NCBI RefSeq assembly: GCF_027706745.1
Contig: NZ_JAQFWP010000058.1
Span: 1 to 47,072, forward strand
DNA length: 47,072 bases
Source of the DNA: Nocardiopsis suaedae
Lineage (GTDB): Bacteria; Actinomycetota; Actinomycetes; Streptosporangiales; Streptosporangiaceae
Direction of reading: 5' to 3'
Shown: positions 40,407 through 47,072 of the stretch, piece after piece
Layout: every line of letters begins with the position of its first letter
How positions within the stretch are numbered: the stretch's first letter is position 1
Position numbers and translations under genes: made by a program
Notes under the pieces: model-generated
What the model saw: only the letters and a program-made list of their open reading frames with translations
What the model was told of the DNA's origin: nothing
The model's database searches: none

Positions 40407-41615
40407 GTGCACCGCAAGCGCCTTCACATCGCCATGGTCGGCATCCCCGCCATCAGCCACGTCATTCCGAGCCTGGAGGTCGTCCGCGAGCTCGCCCGGC
40501 GCGGCCACCGCGTCACCTACGCCAACGACCCCCGCATGGAGGAGCTGGTCACCGGCGCGGGGGCCGAGCTGGTCCCCTACACCAGCACGCTCCCGGTCGA
40601 CGACCACTCCTGGCCCGAGGACCCCATCGCCGCCACGGAGCTCTTCCTCGACGACGCACAGGCGGTCATGCCGACCGTCCGCGCCGCCTACCAGGACGAC
40701 CGCCCCGACGTGTTCCTGTACGACATCGCGGGATACCCGGCGCGCGTGCTCGCCGAGAACTGGGGCGTGCCCGCCGTCCAGCTCTCCCCCACCTATGTGG
40801 CCTGGAAGGGCTACGAGGAGACCGTCGGGGCGCAGGTCGAGGCCCTGCCCGGGGCCAAGGAGTACCTCGCGCGCTTCGACGCCTGGCTCGCCGAGCAGGG
40901 GGTGCCCCTGTCCAGCGGCGACTTCGCCGGGCGCCCGCGCCGCGCGCTGGCCCTCATCCCCCGCCCCATGCAGCCCTACGCCGACACCGTCGACCCCGAC
41001 GTGGTGTCCTTCGTCGGGCCCTGCCTGGGCGAGCGGGCCGAGCAGGGCGCGTGGAGCCCGCCGCCCGGCGCCGAGGGCAAGCGCGTCCTGCTGGTGTCGA
41101 TGGGCAGCGCCTTCACCGAGCTGCCGGGCTTCTACCGGGAGTGCGTCGCCGCCTTCGGCGGCCTGCCCGACTGGCACGTCGTCCTGCAGATCGGCCAGAA
41201 GGTGCGCCCCGAGGAGCTGGGCGGGGTCCCCGACAACATCGAGGTGCACCCGTGGGTGCCGCAGCTGGCCGTCCTGCGGCAGGCCTCGGCGTTCGTCACC
41301 CACGCGGGGATGGGCGGCTCCAGCGAGGGGCTGGTCTGCGGCGTGCCGATGATCGCCGTGCCCCAGTTCGCCGACCAGTTCAGCAACGCCGACGCGCTGC
41401 AGGCCCAGGGCGTGGCGCGGCGCATCGACACCGAGGACGCCACCGCCGGGGTGCTGCGGTCGGCCCTGGAGGAGCTGACCTCCTCCCCGGCCGTGGCCGC
41501 GCGGCTGGCCGAGATCCGCGGCGAGCTGGAGTCGCAGGGCGGCGTCCGGGTCGCCGCCGACCTCATCGAGGCGGAGGCGGGGGCCGGGGCCGACCGGCCC
41601 GCCGGGCGCGGCTGA
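40407..41615 (+). CDS. Macrolide-type family 1 glycosyltransferase
   Basis: 402 aa, GTG start after TTGGAG. GT-B enzyme of the MGT/OleD/OleI group: HIAMVGIPAISHVIPSLEVVRELARRGHRVTYAND at the N-terminus, and NIEVHPWVPQLAVLRQASAFVTHAGMGGSSEGLVCGVPMIAVPQFADQFSNADAL, the nucleotide-sugar motif. These proteins inactivate macrolides by adding glucose from UDP-glucose to the desosamine 2'-OH, or act on other aglycones. Its leader peptide and WhiB7-like promoter support an inducible resistance role. A strong terminator follows. Confidence 0.9.
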   Translation: MHRKRLHIAMVGIPAISHVIPSLEVVRELARRGHRVTYANDPRMEELVTGAGAELVPYTSTLPVDDHSWPEDPIAATELFLDDAQAVMPTVRAAYQDDRPDVFLYDIAGYPARVLAENWGVPAVQLSPTYVAWKGYEETVGAQVEALPGAKEYLARFDAWLAEQGVPLSSGDFAGRPRRALALIPRPMQPYADTVDPDVVSFVGPCLGERAEQGAWSPPPGAEGKRVLLVSMGSAFTELPGFYRECVAAFGGLPDWHVVLQIGQKVRPEELGGVPDNIEVHPWVPQLAVLRQASAFVTHAGMGGSSEGLVCGVPMIAVPQFADQFSNADALQAQGVARRIDTEDATAGVLRSALEELTSSPAVAARLAEIRGELESQGGVRVAADLIEAEAGAGADRPAGRG

Positions 41616-41623
41616 GGCGCGAC

Positions 41624-41651
41624 GCGCCCGGCGGTTCCGGCTGCCGGGCGC
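41624..41651 (+). terminator. Terminator of the glycosyltransferase gene
   Basis: GCGCCCGGC, 10-base loop, GCCGGGCGC: perfect 9-bp stem starting 8 bases after the stop. Confidence 0.75.
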
Positions 41652-41726
41652 CGTCGGCGCCCCCGGTTACGGTGGCCCGGGGCGGCACCGCGACAGGGGC
41701 GGGCCGCGCGGGCAACGGAGGCGCCG

Positions 41727-42089
41727 ATGATCACCACTGTCGACCTCGCCGTGCTGTACGTGCGCGACCAGGCCGCCACGGTCGACTTCTACACCCGTGT
41801 CCTGGGGTTCCACACCGTCAAGGACGCGGAGATGTGGCCGGGCGCCCGCTGGATCGAGATCGCCCCGCCCAGCGGGGGCACGCGCATCACCGTGCACACC
41901 GCCTCGGAGTTCAACCGCACCCCCGGCGAGGGCGCCTACCTCACCCTGGCCTGCGACGACGCCCCGGCCACCGCCCGGGAGCTGCGCGAGCGCGGGGCGA
42001 CCGTCACCGAGCCGGTGACCGAGCCGTGGGGCACCTACATCAAGGTGGAGGACCCCGACGGCAACGACGTCATGATCGCCGAGAAGTGA
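41727..42089 (+). CDS. Single VOC-domain protein
   Basis: 120 aa, ATG with GGAGG 5 bases upstream. One VOC module pair: VDLAVLYVRDQAATVDFYTRVLGFHTVKD, then WIEIAPPSGGTRITVHTAS and EPWGTYIKVEDPDGNDVMIAEK. Looks like the small glyoxalase/bleomycin-resistance type. Placed after the glycosyltransferase terminator, so separately transcribed; the VOC fold sometimes binds and sequesters antibiotics, but nothing here proves that. Convergent with the Lrp gene. Confidence 0.85.
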   Translation: MITTVDLAVLYVRDQAATVDFYTRVLGFHTVKDAEMWPGARWIEIAPPSGGTRITVHTASEFNRTPGEGAYLTLACDDAPATARELRERGATVTEPVTEPWGTYIKVEDPDGNDVMIAEK

Positions 42090-42172
42090 GGCCGGGGCGC
42101 GGGCGGGTTCCATTCCCGGAGGCCCCGCCGCCCTCGGGGTGAGCGCCTCGGCAGGCGCGGCCCCCGGCGCCG

Positions 42173-42186
42173 GGCTCCCGGGAGCC
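42173..42186. terminator. Palindromic terminator
   Basis: GGCTCCCGGGAGCC between the convergent VOC and Lrp genes; the 144-bp gap is otherwise GC-rich without a gene. Confidence 0.45.
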
Positions 42187-42233
42187 TCGCGGCCCCTGGG
42201 GCCGATCCGTCGGGGGCCGACCTGCGCAGGCCC

Positions 42234-42692
42234 TCAGTCCTCGGACTTGATCCTCTTCATGGTCAGGTGCGAGACGACCCGGAGCACGCCCGGCAGGCCG
42301 ATCAGCTTCCTGGTCTGGAACTCCTCGTAGGCGGCGTGGTCGGCCACGCGGACGCGCAGCAGGTAGTCGGGGCGCCCGAAGAGCCGCCGCAGCTCGACGA
42401 CCTCGTCGTAGGCGGCCAGAGCGGACTCCAGCTCCTCCAGGGTGGTCAGGTCGCTGACGCCCACCTCCACGTCGACGATCACTTCCAGGCCGCGCCCGAG
42501 AGCCGCCGGGTCCACGCGCGCCCGGTAGCCGGTGATCACCCCGGCCTCCTCCAGGCGCTTGACGCGGCGCAGGCACGGGGGCGGCGTCAGCCCCACCCGC
42601 CGGGCCAGTTCGACGTTGCTCAGGCGGCCGTCACGCGAGAGCTGGTCGAGGATTTCACGATCGATGGCGTCCAGTGCATGTTCATTGCGCAC
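42234..42692 (-). CDS. Lrp/AsnC-family regulator
   Basis: 152 aa, GTG start. HTH at about 6-55 (LDAIDREILDQLSRDGRLSNVELARRVGLTPPPCLRRVKRLEEAGVI), then the RAM ligand domain (VIVDVEVGVSDLTTLEELESALAAYDEVVELRRLFGRPDYLLRVRVAD). No Shine-Dalgarno; TAGACT lies 6 bases before the start (42699-42704), consistent with a leaderless mRNA. It diverges from azlCD, a branched-chain amino acid exporter that Lrp-type regulators (LrpC, AzlB) commonly control. The shared 63-bp gap carries an inverted repeat for it. Confidence 0.9.
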   Translation of the reverse strand: MRNEHALDAIDREILDQLSRDGRLSNVELARRVGLTPPPCLRRVKRLEEAGVITGYRARVDPAALGRGLEVIVDVEVGVSDLTTLEELESALAAYDEVVELRRLFGRPDYLLRVRVADHAAYEEFQTRKLIGLPGVLRVVSHLTMKRIKSED

Positions 42693-42713
42693 AGCACCAG
42701 TCTAGCGACATGA

Positions 42714-42741
42714 TTCGCAATCGCGTGAGCCGTCTTGCGAA
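42714..42741. promoter_or_regulatory. Lrp-type operator between lrp and azlC
   Basis: TTCGCAA (42714-42720) and TTGCGAA (42735-42741), exact inverses 14 bases apart, between two starts. Both half-sites lie near the -10 boxes of the two leaderless promoters (TAGACT for lrp, TATGAT at 42743-42748 for azlC). Confidence 0.55.
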
Positions 42742-42755
42742 CTATGATTTCTCTC

Positions 42756-43475
42756 ATGAAGCCGCTCGCGGGCCCACCCTCGGACCCCTCCCCCGGTACC
42801 GCCGCCGACCTGCGCGCCGCGGCCGCCGACGCGGCCCCGGTGGGCCTGGGCGCCTTCCCCATGGGGGTGGCGCTGGGCCTGCTCGTCGTCCAGTCCGGGC
42901 TCGACCCGTGGTGGGCCCTGGTCGTCTCCGGGCTCGTCTTCGCCGGGTCGCTGGAGTTCCTGATGGTCGGCATGGTGGCGGCCGCCACCCCGCTGGGCCA
43001 GATCGCCCTCGCGGCGCTCCTGGTCAACTTCCGGCACGTGTTCTACGCGCTGTCCTTCCCGCTGCACCGGGTGCACGGCCCACTGGCCAAGGCCTACAGC
43101 ACCTTCGCCCTGACCGACGAGGCCTACGCGGCCGCCTCCGGCGGGCGCGCCCGGCGCTGGTCCCGGCGGCGCATCCTGGCGCTGCAGGCCCTCGTCCACC
43201 TCGCCTGGACCGGCGGGTCGGTGGTCGGCGCCTTCACCGCCGGGCTGCTGCCCGGGCCCGTCGAAGGCCTGGAGTTCGCCGTCACCGCGCTGTTCACGGT
43301 GCTGGCCATCGACGCCTTCCACCGGCACCGCGACATCCCCTCCCCGGCCGCGGCCCTGGGCTGCGCCGTCCTCGCCGGGTGGCTCGCGCCCGAGAGGATG
43401 CTGCCGACCGCGTTCCTGTTGTTCACGCTGTTCCTGCTGGCGCGCTGGGCGCTGCTGCGACGGAGGCGCCGATGA
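42756..43475 (+). CDS. azlC: AzlC family branched-chain amino acid exporter subunit
   Basis: 239 aa from MKPLAGP. An upstream ATG at 42744 lies inside the -10 region and is rejected; TATGAT (42743-42748) precedes the chosen ATG by 7 bases, so the mRNA is probably leaderless. Membrane protein with about eight hydrophobic segments and AzlC signatures: PVGLGAFPMGVALGLLVVQSGLD, FAGSLEFLMVGMVA and ALLVNFRHVFYALSFPLHRV, then FALTDEAYAA. Works with AzlD in exporting leucine, isoleucine or valine analogues. The stop overlaps azlD as ATGA. Confidence 0.9.
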   Translation: MKPLAGPPSDPSPGTAADLRAAAADAAPVGLGAFPMGVALGLLVVQSGLDPWWALVVSGLVFAGSLEFLMVGMVAAATPLGQIALAALLVNFRHVFYALSFPLHRVHGPLAKAYSTFALTDEAYAAASGGRARRWSRRRILALQALVHLAWTGGSVVGAFTAGLLPGPVEGLEFAVTALFTVLAIDAFHRHRDIPSPAAALGCAVLAGWLAPERMLPTAFLLFTLFLLARWALLRRRRR

Positions 43476-43798
43476 CGGAGACCGGGTACCTCCTGGCGGC
43501 GGTGGCGGTCTGCGCCGGGATCACCTGGGCGCTGCGCGCGCTGCCCTTCGCGCTCCTGTCGCGCCTGCGCGACAGTCCGGTGGTGGCCTATCTGGATACC
43601 GCCATGCCCCTGGGGGTGATGGTGATCCTGGCCGCCTACACGCTGCGCGGAGTGGACTGGGGCGCCTCCGCCTCGCTCGTGCCCACCGTTTCGGCACTGG
43701 CCGTGACCGTCGGGCTGCACCTGTGGCTGCGCAACGCCGTGGCCAGCATCTTCGCCGGGACGGCGGTGTACGTCGCCGTGCTGGCGCTGGTGTTCTGA
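43472..43798 (+). CDS. azlD: AzlD family branched-chain amino acid exporter subunit
   Basis: 108 aa, four transmembrane segments, ATG overlapping the azlC stop by 4 bases. AzlD signature: GITWALRALPFALLSRLRDSPVVAYLDTAMPLGVMVILAAYTLRGVDW, with LHLWLRNAVASIFAGTAVYV near the end. Partner of AzlC in the exporter. Tight overlap suggests equal production. Followed by 154 bases before the next gene with no clear terminator. Confidence 0.9.
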   Translation: MTETGYLLAAVAVCAGITWALRALPFALLSRLRDSPVVAYLDTAMPLGVMVILAAYTLRGVDWGASASLVPTVSALAVTVGLHLWLRNAVASIFAGTAVYVAVLALVF

Positions 43799-43952
43799 AG
43801 GAGCCGTCCCCCGGTGCGGGCGGCGTCCGCGCGCCTCGGCCCGCCGCCACAGCGCGCCTCCTCGGTGGCTCGGGGCACCGGGGAATACGGTCGGATGCGG
43901 GCGGGCTCCGGCGCGGGGCCGGCCCGCAGGGCAGCATGCCGAGGAGGGGCGC

Positions 43953-44408
43953 GTGAGTACCGTGGACGAGATCTCCTGCACCGTGACCGTGGATGCGCCG
44001 CCCAAGAGCGTGTGGCGCCTGGTGACCTCGGCCGACGGGCTGCGCCGCTGGTTCGCCTTCGACGGCGCCGAGCTCGACCCGGTGCCGGGCGGCGCGGCCG
44101 CCTTCACCTGGAAGGAGCACGGCACCTACCGGGGGGTGGTCGAGCGCGCCGAGCCCGGCGAGGTGTTCGTCTTCCGGTGGTCCCTGGAACCGGACGTACC
44201 GCCCGAGCCGGGCCACAGCACCCGCGTGGTGCTGCGGCTGCGCCCGGAGGAGGGCGGCGGGACGCGGGTGGAGCTGCGCGAGGGCGGGTTCAGCGCGCTG
44301 CAGGGGCCCGACGGGGTCCGGCACGACCACGCCGAGGAGAACGCGCGCGCCTGGAGGGTCGGCCTGGCCCTGCTCAAGGAGGCGGCCGAGGCCGACCGGC
44401 ACACCTGA
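43953..44408 (+). CDS. SRPBCC (AHSA1-type) protein
   Basis: 151 aa, GTG start 5 bases after GAGGAGG. START/AHSA1 fold: ISCTVTVDAPPKSVWRLVTSADGLRRWFAFDGAELDPVPGGAAAFTWKEHGTYRGVVERAEPGEVFVFRWSLEP, and a helical end (HAEENARAWRVGLALLKEAAEAD). Binds a hydrophobic ligand or assists a partner protein. Standing alone between azlD and the convergent RNase Z gene. No regulator domain attached, unlike the ArsR fusion at 20437. Confidence 0.8.
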   Translation: MSTVDEISCTVTVDAPPKSVWRLVTSADGLRRWFAFDGAELDPVPGGAAAFTWKEHGTYRGVVERAEPGEVFVFRWSLEPDVPPEPGHSTRVVLRLRPEEGGGTRVELREGGFSALQGPDGVRHDHAEENARAWRVGLALLKEAAEADRHT

Positions 44409-44579
44409 GGGCGGCGCCCCAGGCGCACGCCGACGGACCGGGGCCGGGGCGGGTGGCCGACGGCATCGGCGGTCGCGGCGCTCCGGGCACGTGCCCACGG
44501 CATGGCCGAGGCACCGCCCACGACGCGCGCTGGGACGGTCTCAGCCGCCAGGCGCTACGCGGGCGCGCCGGTCGCAGCC

Positions 44580-45509
44580 CTATGCGCGGCGCTTGGGGAC
44601 CTTGATCCGGTCCAGGTCCTGGGCCAGGACGATGGTGCCGCCGAAGTGGGCCGCCGCCTGTTCGACGAAGCGGGGCTCGTCGCCGGCCTCGTAGCGCTCG
44701 GAGATGTGCGTGAGCACCAGCAGGCGCGCGCGGGCCTCGGCGGCGATGCGCCCGGCCTGCCCGGCGGTCAGGTGCCGGTAGTCCGAGGCCAGTTTCGATT
44801 CGGAGTCCAGGTAGGTGGACTCGATGACGAGCATGTCGGCGTCCTCGGCGAGCCGCACGGCGTTGTCGCACACGCCGGTGTCCATCACGAAGGCCATGGA
44901 CTGGCCCGGCCGGGTCACCGAGCACTCCTCCACCGTGACCCGGCGGCCGCCGGCGCCGAGCACGTGCCCCTCGCGCTGCAGGCGGCCCACGCCGGGGCCG
45001 GACACGCCCAGGGCCGCCAGCCGATCGGGCAGCATCCGCAGCCCGTCGGGCTCCTGGAGGCGGTAGCCGAAGGCGGGCATGCGGTGGTCCAGCGGGAGCG
45101 CGGTGATCCTCAGCCCGTCGCCGTCCAGCGGGCATGCGCCGAGCCCGTCGACGGGCTGGGCGGTGATGACGTCGGTGTCGCCGAAGGCGGTGGCGTGGCG
45201 CAGCCGCTCCCAGTAGGTCTGGCCCGCCGCGGGGTAGGCGGCCCGAACCGTGTGCTCGACGCGGTCGCGGGCGATGCGCTGCACCACGCCGGGGACGCCC
45301 AGGGAGTGGTCACCGTGGAAGTGGGTGATGCACAGGCGGGTGATGTCGTGGGCGGCGAGCCCGGCGTAGCGCATCTGCCGTTGCGTGCCCTCTCCCGGGT
45401 CGAAGAGGATCCCGTGGTCGTCCCAGCGCAGGAAGTACCCGTTGTGGTTGCGGCGCTTGGTGGGCACGGCGCTGGAGCTGCCGAGGACGACCAGTTCACG
45501 TACGGACAT
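44580..45509 (-). CDS. rnz: Ribonuclease Z
   Basis: 309 aa from MSVRELVVLGSSSAVPTKRRNHNGYFL. Metallo-beta-lactamase fold: HFHGDH (His63, His65, Asp67, His68), a later VMDTG and ESTYL region and HISERYEAG near the end with the C-terminal His ligand. tRNA 3' end processing endonuclease, cutting after the discriminator base. GTG and ATG alternatives upstream lack a Shine-Dalgarno. It lies downstream of the CDF gene on the same strand, separated by a hairpin, and ends convergent with the SRPBCC gene. Confidence 0.92.
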   Translation of the reverse strand: MSVRELVVLGSSSAVPTKRRNHNGYFLRWDDHGILFDPGEGTQRQMRYAGLAAHDITRLCITHFHGDHSLGVPGVVQRIARDRVEHTVRAAYPAAGQTYWERLRHATAFGDTDVITAQPVDGLGACPLDGDGLRITALPLDHRMPAFGYRLQEPDGLRMLPDRLAALGVSGPGVGRLQREGHVLGAGGRRVTVEECSVTRPGQSMAFVMDTGVCDNAVRLAEDADMLVIESTYLDSESKLASDYRHLTAGQAGRIAAEARARLLVLTHISERYEAGDEPRFVEQAAAHFGGTIVLAQDLDRIKVPKRRA

Positions 45510-45579
45510 GGGGGTGATCATCCCAGCAGGCGCGTGGGGCGGGCCACCGGGTTTCCGGCGGCCCCCCCACGCGGGGGTC

Positions 45580-45599
45580 CTGAGGCGGGGCGGCCTCAG
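45580..45599 (-). terminator. Terminator of the CDF gene
   Basis: CTGAGGC, 6-base loop, GCCTCAG, a perfect 7-bp stem that includes the CDF stop codon (45596-45598). Confidence 0.55.
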
Positions 45600-46312
45600 C
45601 AGCAGGAGCAGCCGTCCCCGCACCCGCAGCCGTCCGCCTCCGCGTCGGCCGTTTCGCCGGGGGCGACGGCCAGGGCCATCCCCCCGGTGGCGCAGCAGGC
45701 GTCGCCGCGCCAGGCCTCCACGCCTTCGCGCACGGCCACCGCGGCGATGACCAGCGCGACGACCGGGTCGGCCCACGTCCAGCCGAGCACGGCGTTGGCC
45801 AGCAAGCCCACCAGCAGCGCGGCCGACAGGTAGGCGCACAGCATGGTCTGCTTGGAGTCGGCCACCGCCGAGGCCGAGCCCAGCTCGCGGCCGGTGCGGC
45901 GCTCGGCCCACGACAGCAGGGGCATGATGGCCACGGACAGCGCGGCCAGGGCGATGCCGACGGTGGAGGGTTCGGCCTCGGCGCCGGTGAAGGAGCGGAA
46001 CGCCTCGAAGGTGACGTAGGCGGCCAGGGCGAAGAAGGACACGGCGATCACGCGCAGGGCGCGGCGTTCGCGCGATTGGCGCACCGCCGCGTCACGGGAG
46101 GAGAACTGCCAGGCCACGGCGAGCGCGGAGGACACCTCCACGAGCGAGTCCAGGCCGAACCCGATGAGGGCCGCCGAGGAGGCGAGGGAGCCGGCGGTGA
46201 TGGCGACGACGGCCTCGACGAGGTTGTAGGCGATGGTTCCGGCCACGATCAGGCGGATGCGCCGGGTCAGCGCCTCGCGCCTGCGCTCGGGGGTGGCGGT
46301 GCGGGCGGGCAT
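45596..46312 (-). CDS. CDF-like cation transporter with Cys-rich tail
   Basis: 238 aa with about six hydrophobic segments. Cation-diffusion-facilitator-like: SAALIGFGLDSLVEVSSAL in TM2 (Asp position) and SAVADSKQTMLCAYLSA in TM5 (Asp-Ser-Lys). It lacks the normal CDF C-terminal domain; instead the last 30 residues hold ten Cys (DACC, CGCGDGCSCC), which could bind soft metals. The start overlaps the cmtR stop by one base (TGATG), so both are one operon. Expected to export Cd, Zn or a related ion. Confidence 0.85.
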   Translation of the reverse strand: MPARTATPERRREALTRRIRLIVAGTIAYNLVEAVVAITAGSLASSAALIGFGLDSLVEVSSALAVAWQFSSRDAAVRQSRERRALRVIAVSFFALAAYVTFEAFRSFTGAEAEPSTVGIALAALSVAIMPLLSWAERRTGRELGSASAVADSKQTMLCAYLSAALLVGLLANAVLGWTWADPVVALVIAAVAVREGVEAWRGDACCATGGMALAVAPGETADAEADGCGCGDGCSCC

Positions 46313-46650
46313 CAGCAGCAGTCCTCCCCCTGGTGCGCGTCGATGCAGGTCTTGTCGTTCTCCACGGCGATGACGGCCGAGCGCAGGTCGTCCAGGGCGT
46401 GGGCGAGGCGGGGGTCGGCGAGCTCGTAGCGCACCCGCCGCCCGGCGGGCACGGCCACCACCAGGCCGCAGTCGCGCAGGCAGGCGAGGTGGTTGGACAG
46501 GCGGGTGCGGCTGATGCCGAGCACGTCGGCCAGGTCGGCCGGGTGGGCGGGGGCGTCGCGCAGGACGAGGAGGATGCGACAGCGGATCGGGTCGGCCAAC
46601 GCCCGCCCGAACCGGGCGAGGGCGTCGATGTCGGTGGCGATGCTCAGCAT
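46312..46650 (-). CDS. cmtR: CmtR-like Cd/Pb-sensing ArsR regulator
   Basis: 112 aa from MLSIATDIDALARFGRALADP; upstream extension of the frame is rejected since TACTCT (46658-46663, minus) is 7 bases before this ATG, suggesting a leaderless mRNA. The residues that bind Cd(II)/Pb(II) in Mycobacterium tuberculosis CmtR, Cys57, Cys61 and Cys102, are present at exactly the same numbers (NHLACLRDCGLV, and KTCID). The C-terminal end has two more Cys. It would release the promoter on metal binding and turn on the downstream Cys-tailed transporter. Confidence 0.9.
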   Translation of the reverse strand: MLSIATDIDALARFGRALADPIRCRILLVLRDAPAHPADLADVLGISRTRLSNHLACLRDCGLVVAVPAGRRVRYELADPRLAHALDDLRSAVIAVENDKTCIDAHQGEDCC

Positions 46651-46657
46651 GGGGACA

Positions 46658-46697
46658 AGAGTACAGGGTTCGGTGAATTCAGGGAATAGTGGATTCA
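46658..46697. promoter_or_regulatory. cmtR promoter and operator region
   Basis: -10 TACTCT on the minus strand (46658-46663). TGAATTCA (46674-46681) is a perfect palindrome, and GAAT (46684-46687) and ATTC (46693-46696) form another inverted pair with a 5-base gap; TGAAT/ATTCA also pair over the whole. AT-rich patch in GC-rich DNA. Likely the CmtR site. Confidence 0.5.
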
Positions 46698-47072
46698 TGG
46701 GGCCATGGACCGTGCGGGCGGGCGCCGTGCAGCGGACGCCTCTGCGGCCGGCCGAGGCCGAACCGACCGCCGGGAGCGCGGACGGACCAGGCGTTTCAAG
46801 CGGCAAGCGGCTCGGCAGGTTCCCCGCTCACGGGTTCCGGCCGTCCGCCGGGTCACTGCGGTGCGGGGTGGAGAGCGGCGACGACGAAGGGGCGGTGGCC
46901 CTAGCGGCAGCACTGTCGGCCGCGGGGCATGTACGTGGTCGTGGCACTCGGCGGCGACGGCGAGAGCCGCGTGGTTCCCCGGCCCTGCTTACCGGGCGGC
47001 GGGTTCCTCGCGGTCCGGGTGGGCGGCGGCTCGGCCGGTACCCCGCTGACGGGCCCCGGCCGTCCGCCGGGC
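46697..47072 (+). other. Open reading frame running off the window end
   Basis: A frame from an ATG at 46697 stays open to the last base (125 codons). Its codon use is actinobacterial to about 46926 (GDDEGAVALAAALSAAG), then turns arginine-rich; from an ATG at 46929 the next frame carries the good codon use (MYVVVALGGDGESRVV). This looks like one gene with a frameshift, or two overlapping genes. No family recognised and no Shine-Dalgarno. Confidence 0.25.
46807..47071. repeat. 46-bp imperfect direct repeat, 219 bp apart
   Basis: 46807-46852 and 47026-47071 match at 41 of 46 bases, starting GCGGCTCGGC and ending CCGGCCGTCCGCCGGG. The offset of 219 is a multiple of three, as expected for a coding repeat, and the second copy ends at the window edge. 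Confidence 0.55.

Noticed and set aside
44485-44496. GGGCACGTGCCC palindrome
   Set aside because: A 12-bp GC palindrome in a 171-bp convergent gap without promoters; probably only terminator-associated.

Overview
The window is a GC-rich chromosomal stretch from an actinobacterium. Almost every gene has strong third-position G/C, many genes start with GTG or TTG, and the content (XRE/DUF5753-DUF397 pair, CGNR zinc finger, rifampin monooxygenase, F420-reductase-like protein, many TetR/MarR/HxlR/LysR regulators) is typical of Streptosporangiales or Streptomycetales. My guess is a Nocardiopsis-like genus; this is inference. The first 33 bases (ten G, then 23 C) look like an assembly edge. I see no rRNA, tRNA, CRISPR array, insertion sequence or prophage.

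Layout. 66-9383: a stand-alone condensation-domain protein, a CGNR regulator diverging from a haloacid-dehalogenase-like gene, a VOC protein, a cupin/LysR divergent pair, an MFS/HxlR divergent pair, and a TetR-GDSL hydrolase unit. 9630-14118: a TIGR03086-like protein, a conserved hypothetical, an unusual OmpA-type lipoprotein with pentad repeats, an aminoglycoside-phosphotransferase-like protein and another hypothetical. 14317-15434: a lower-GC XRE/DUF397 pair. 15494-18007: tenA under a TPP riboswitch, a small membrane protein and an AlkZ-like glycosylase. 18310-23330: a two-gene membrane unit, an ArsR-SRPBCC/RibD-like unit, a FetAB-type ABC exporter and a YiaAB protein. 23374-24918: rifampin monooxygenase with a leader peptide. 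25009-35174: redox and regulator genes, including a TetR with two HTHs and a MarR/DODA dioxygenase pair. 35604-40082: TetR/GbsR pair, methionine aminopeptidase/XRE pair, PPOX flavoprotein, MGMT-HIT operon and a Clp-N protein. 40176-41615: a macrolide-type glycosyltransferase with its own leader peptide. 41727-46650: VOC, Lrp with azlCD, SRPBCC, RNase Z and a CmtR-CDF metal unit.

The most striking content is regulatory. Two antibiotic-inactivating enzymes (rifampin monooxygenase and the macrolide-type glycosyltransferase) each lie behind a tiny leader ORF that is missed by ordinary gene calling, followed by RNA that can fold in alternative ways. In the first case the ribosome-binding site sits inside the hairpin. 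In the second the leader codons are complementary to the bases next to the enzyme's Shine-Dalgarno. Both look like ribosome-mediated attenuators. The tenA riboswitch uses its own conserved 3' strand as the Shine-Dalgarno.

Almost every divergent regulator carries a readable palindromic operator (LysR, HxlR, TetR, ArsR, MarR, XRE, Lrp), and several regulator genes appear to be leaderless, with a TANNNT box 6-8 bases before the start codon. The region reads as an accessory stress, detoxification and resistance zone made of small self-regulated modules rather than one large pathway.
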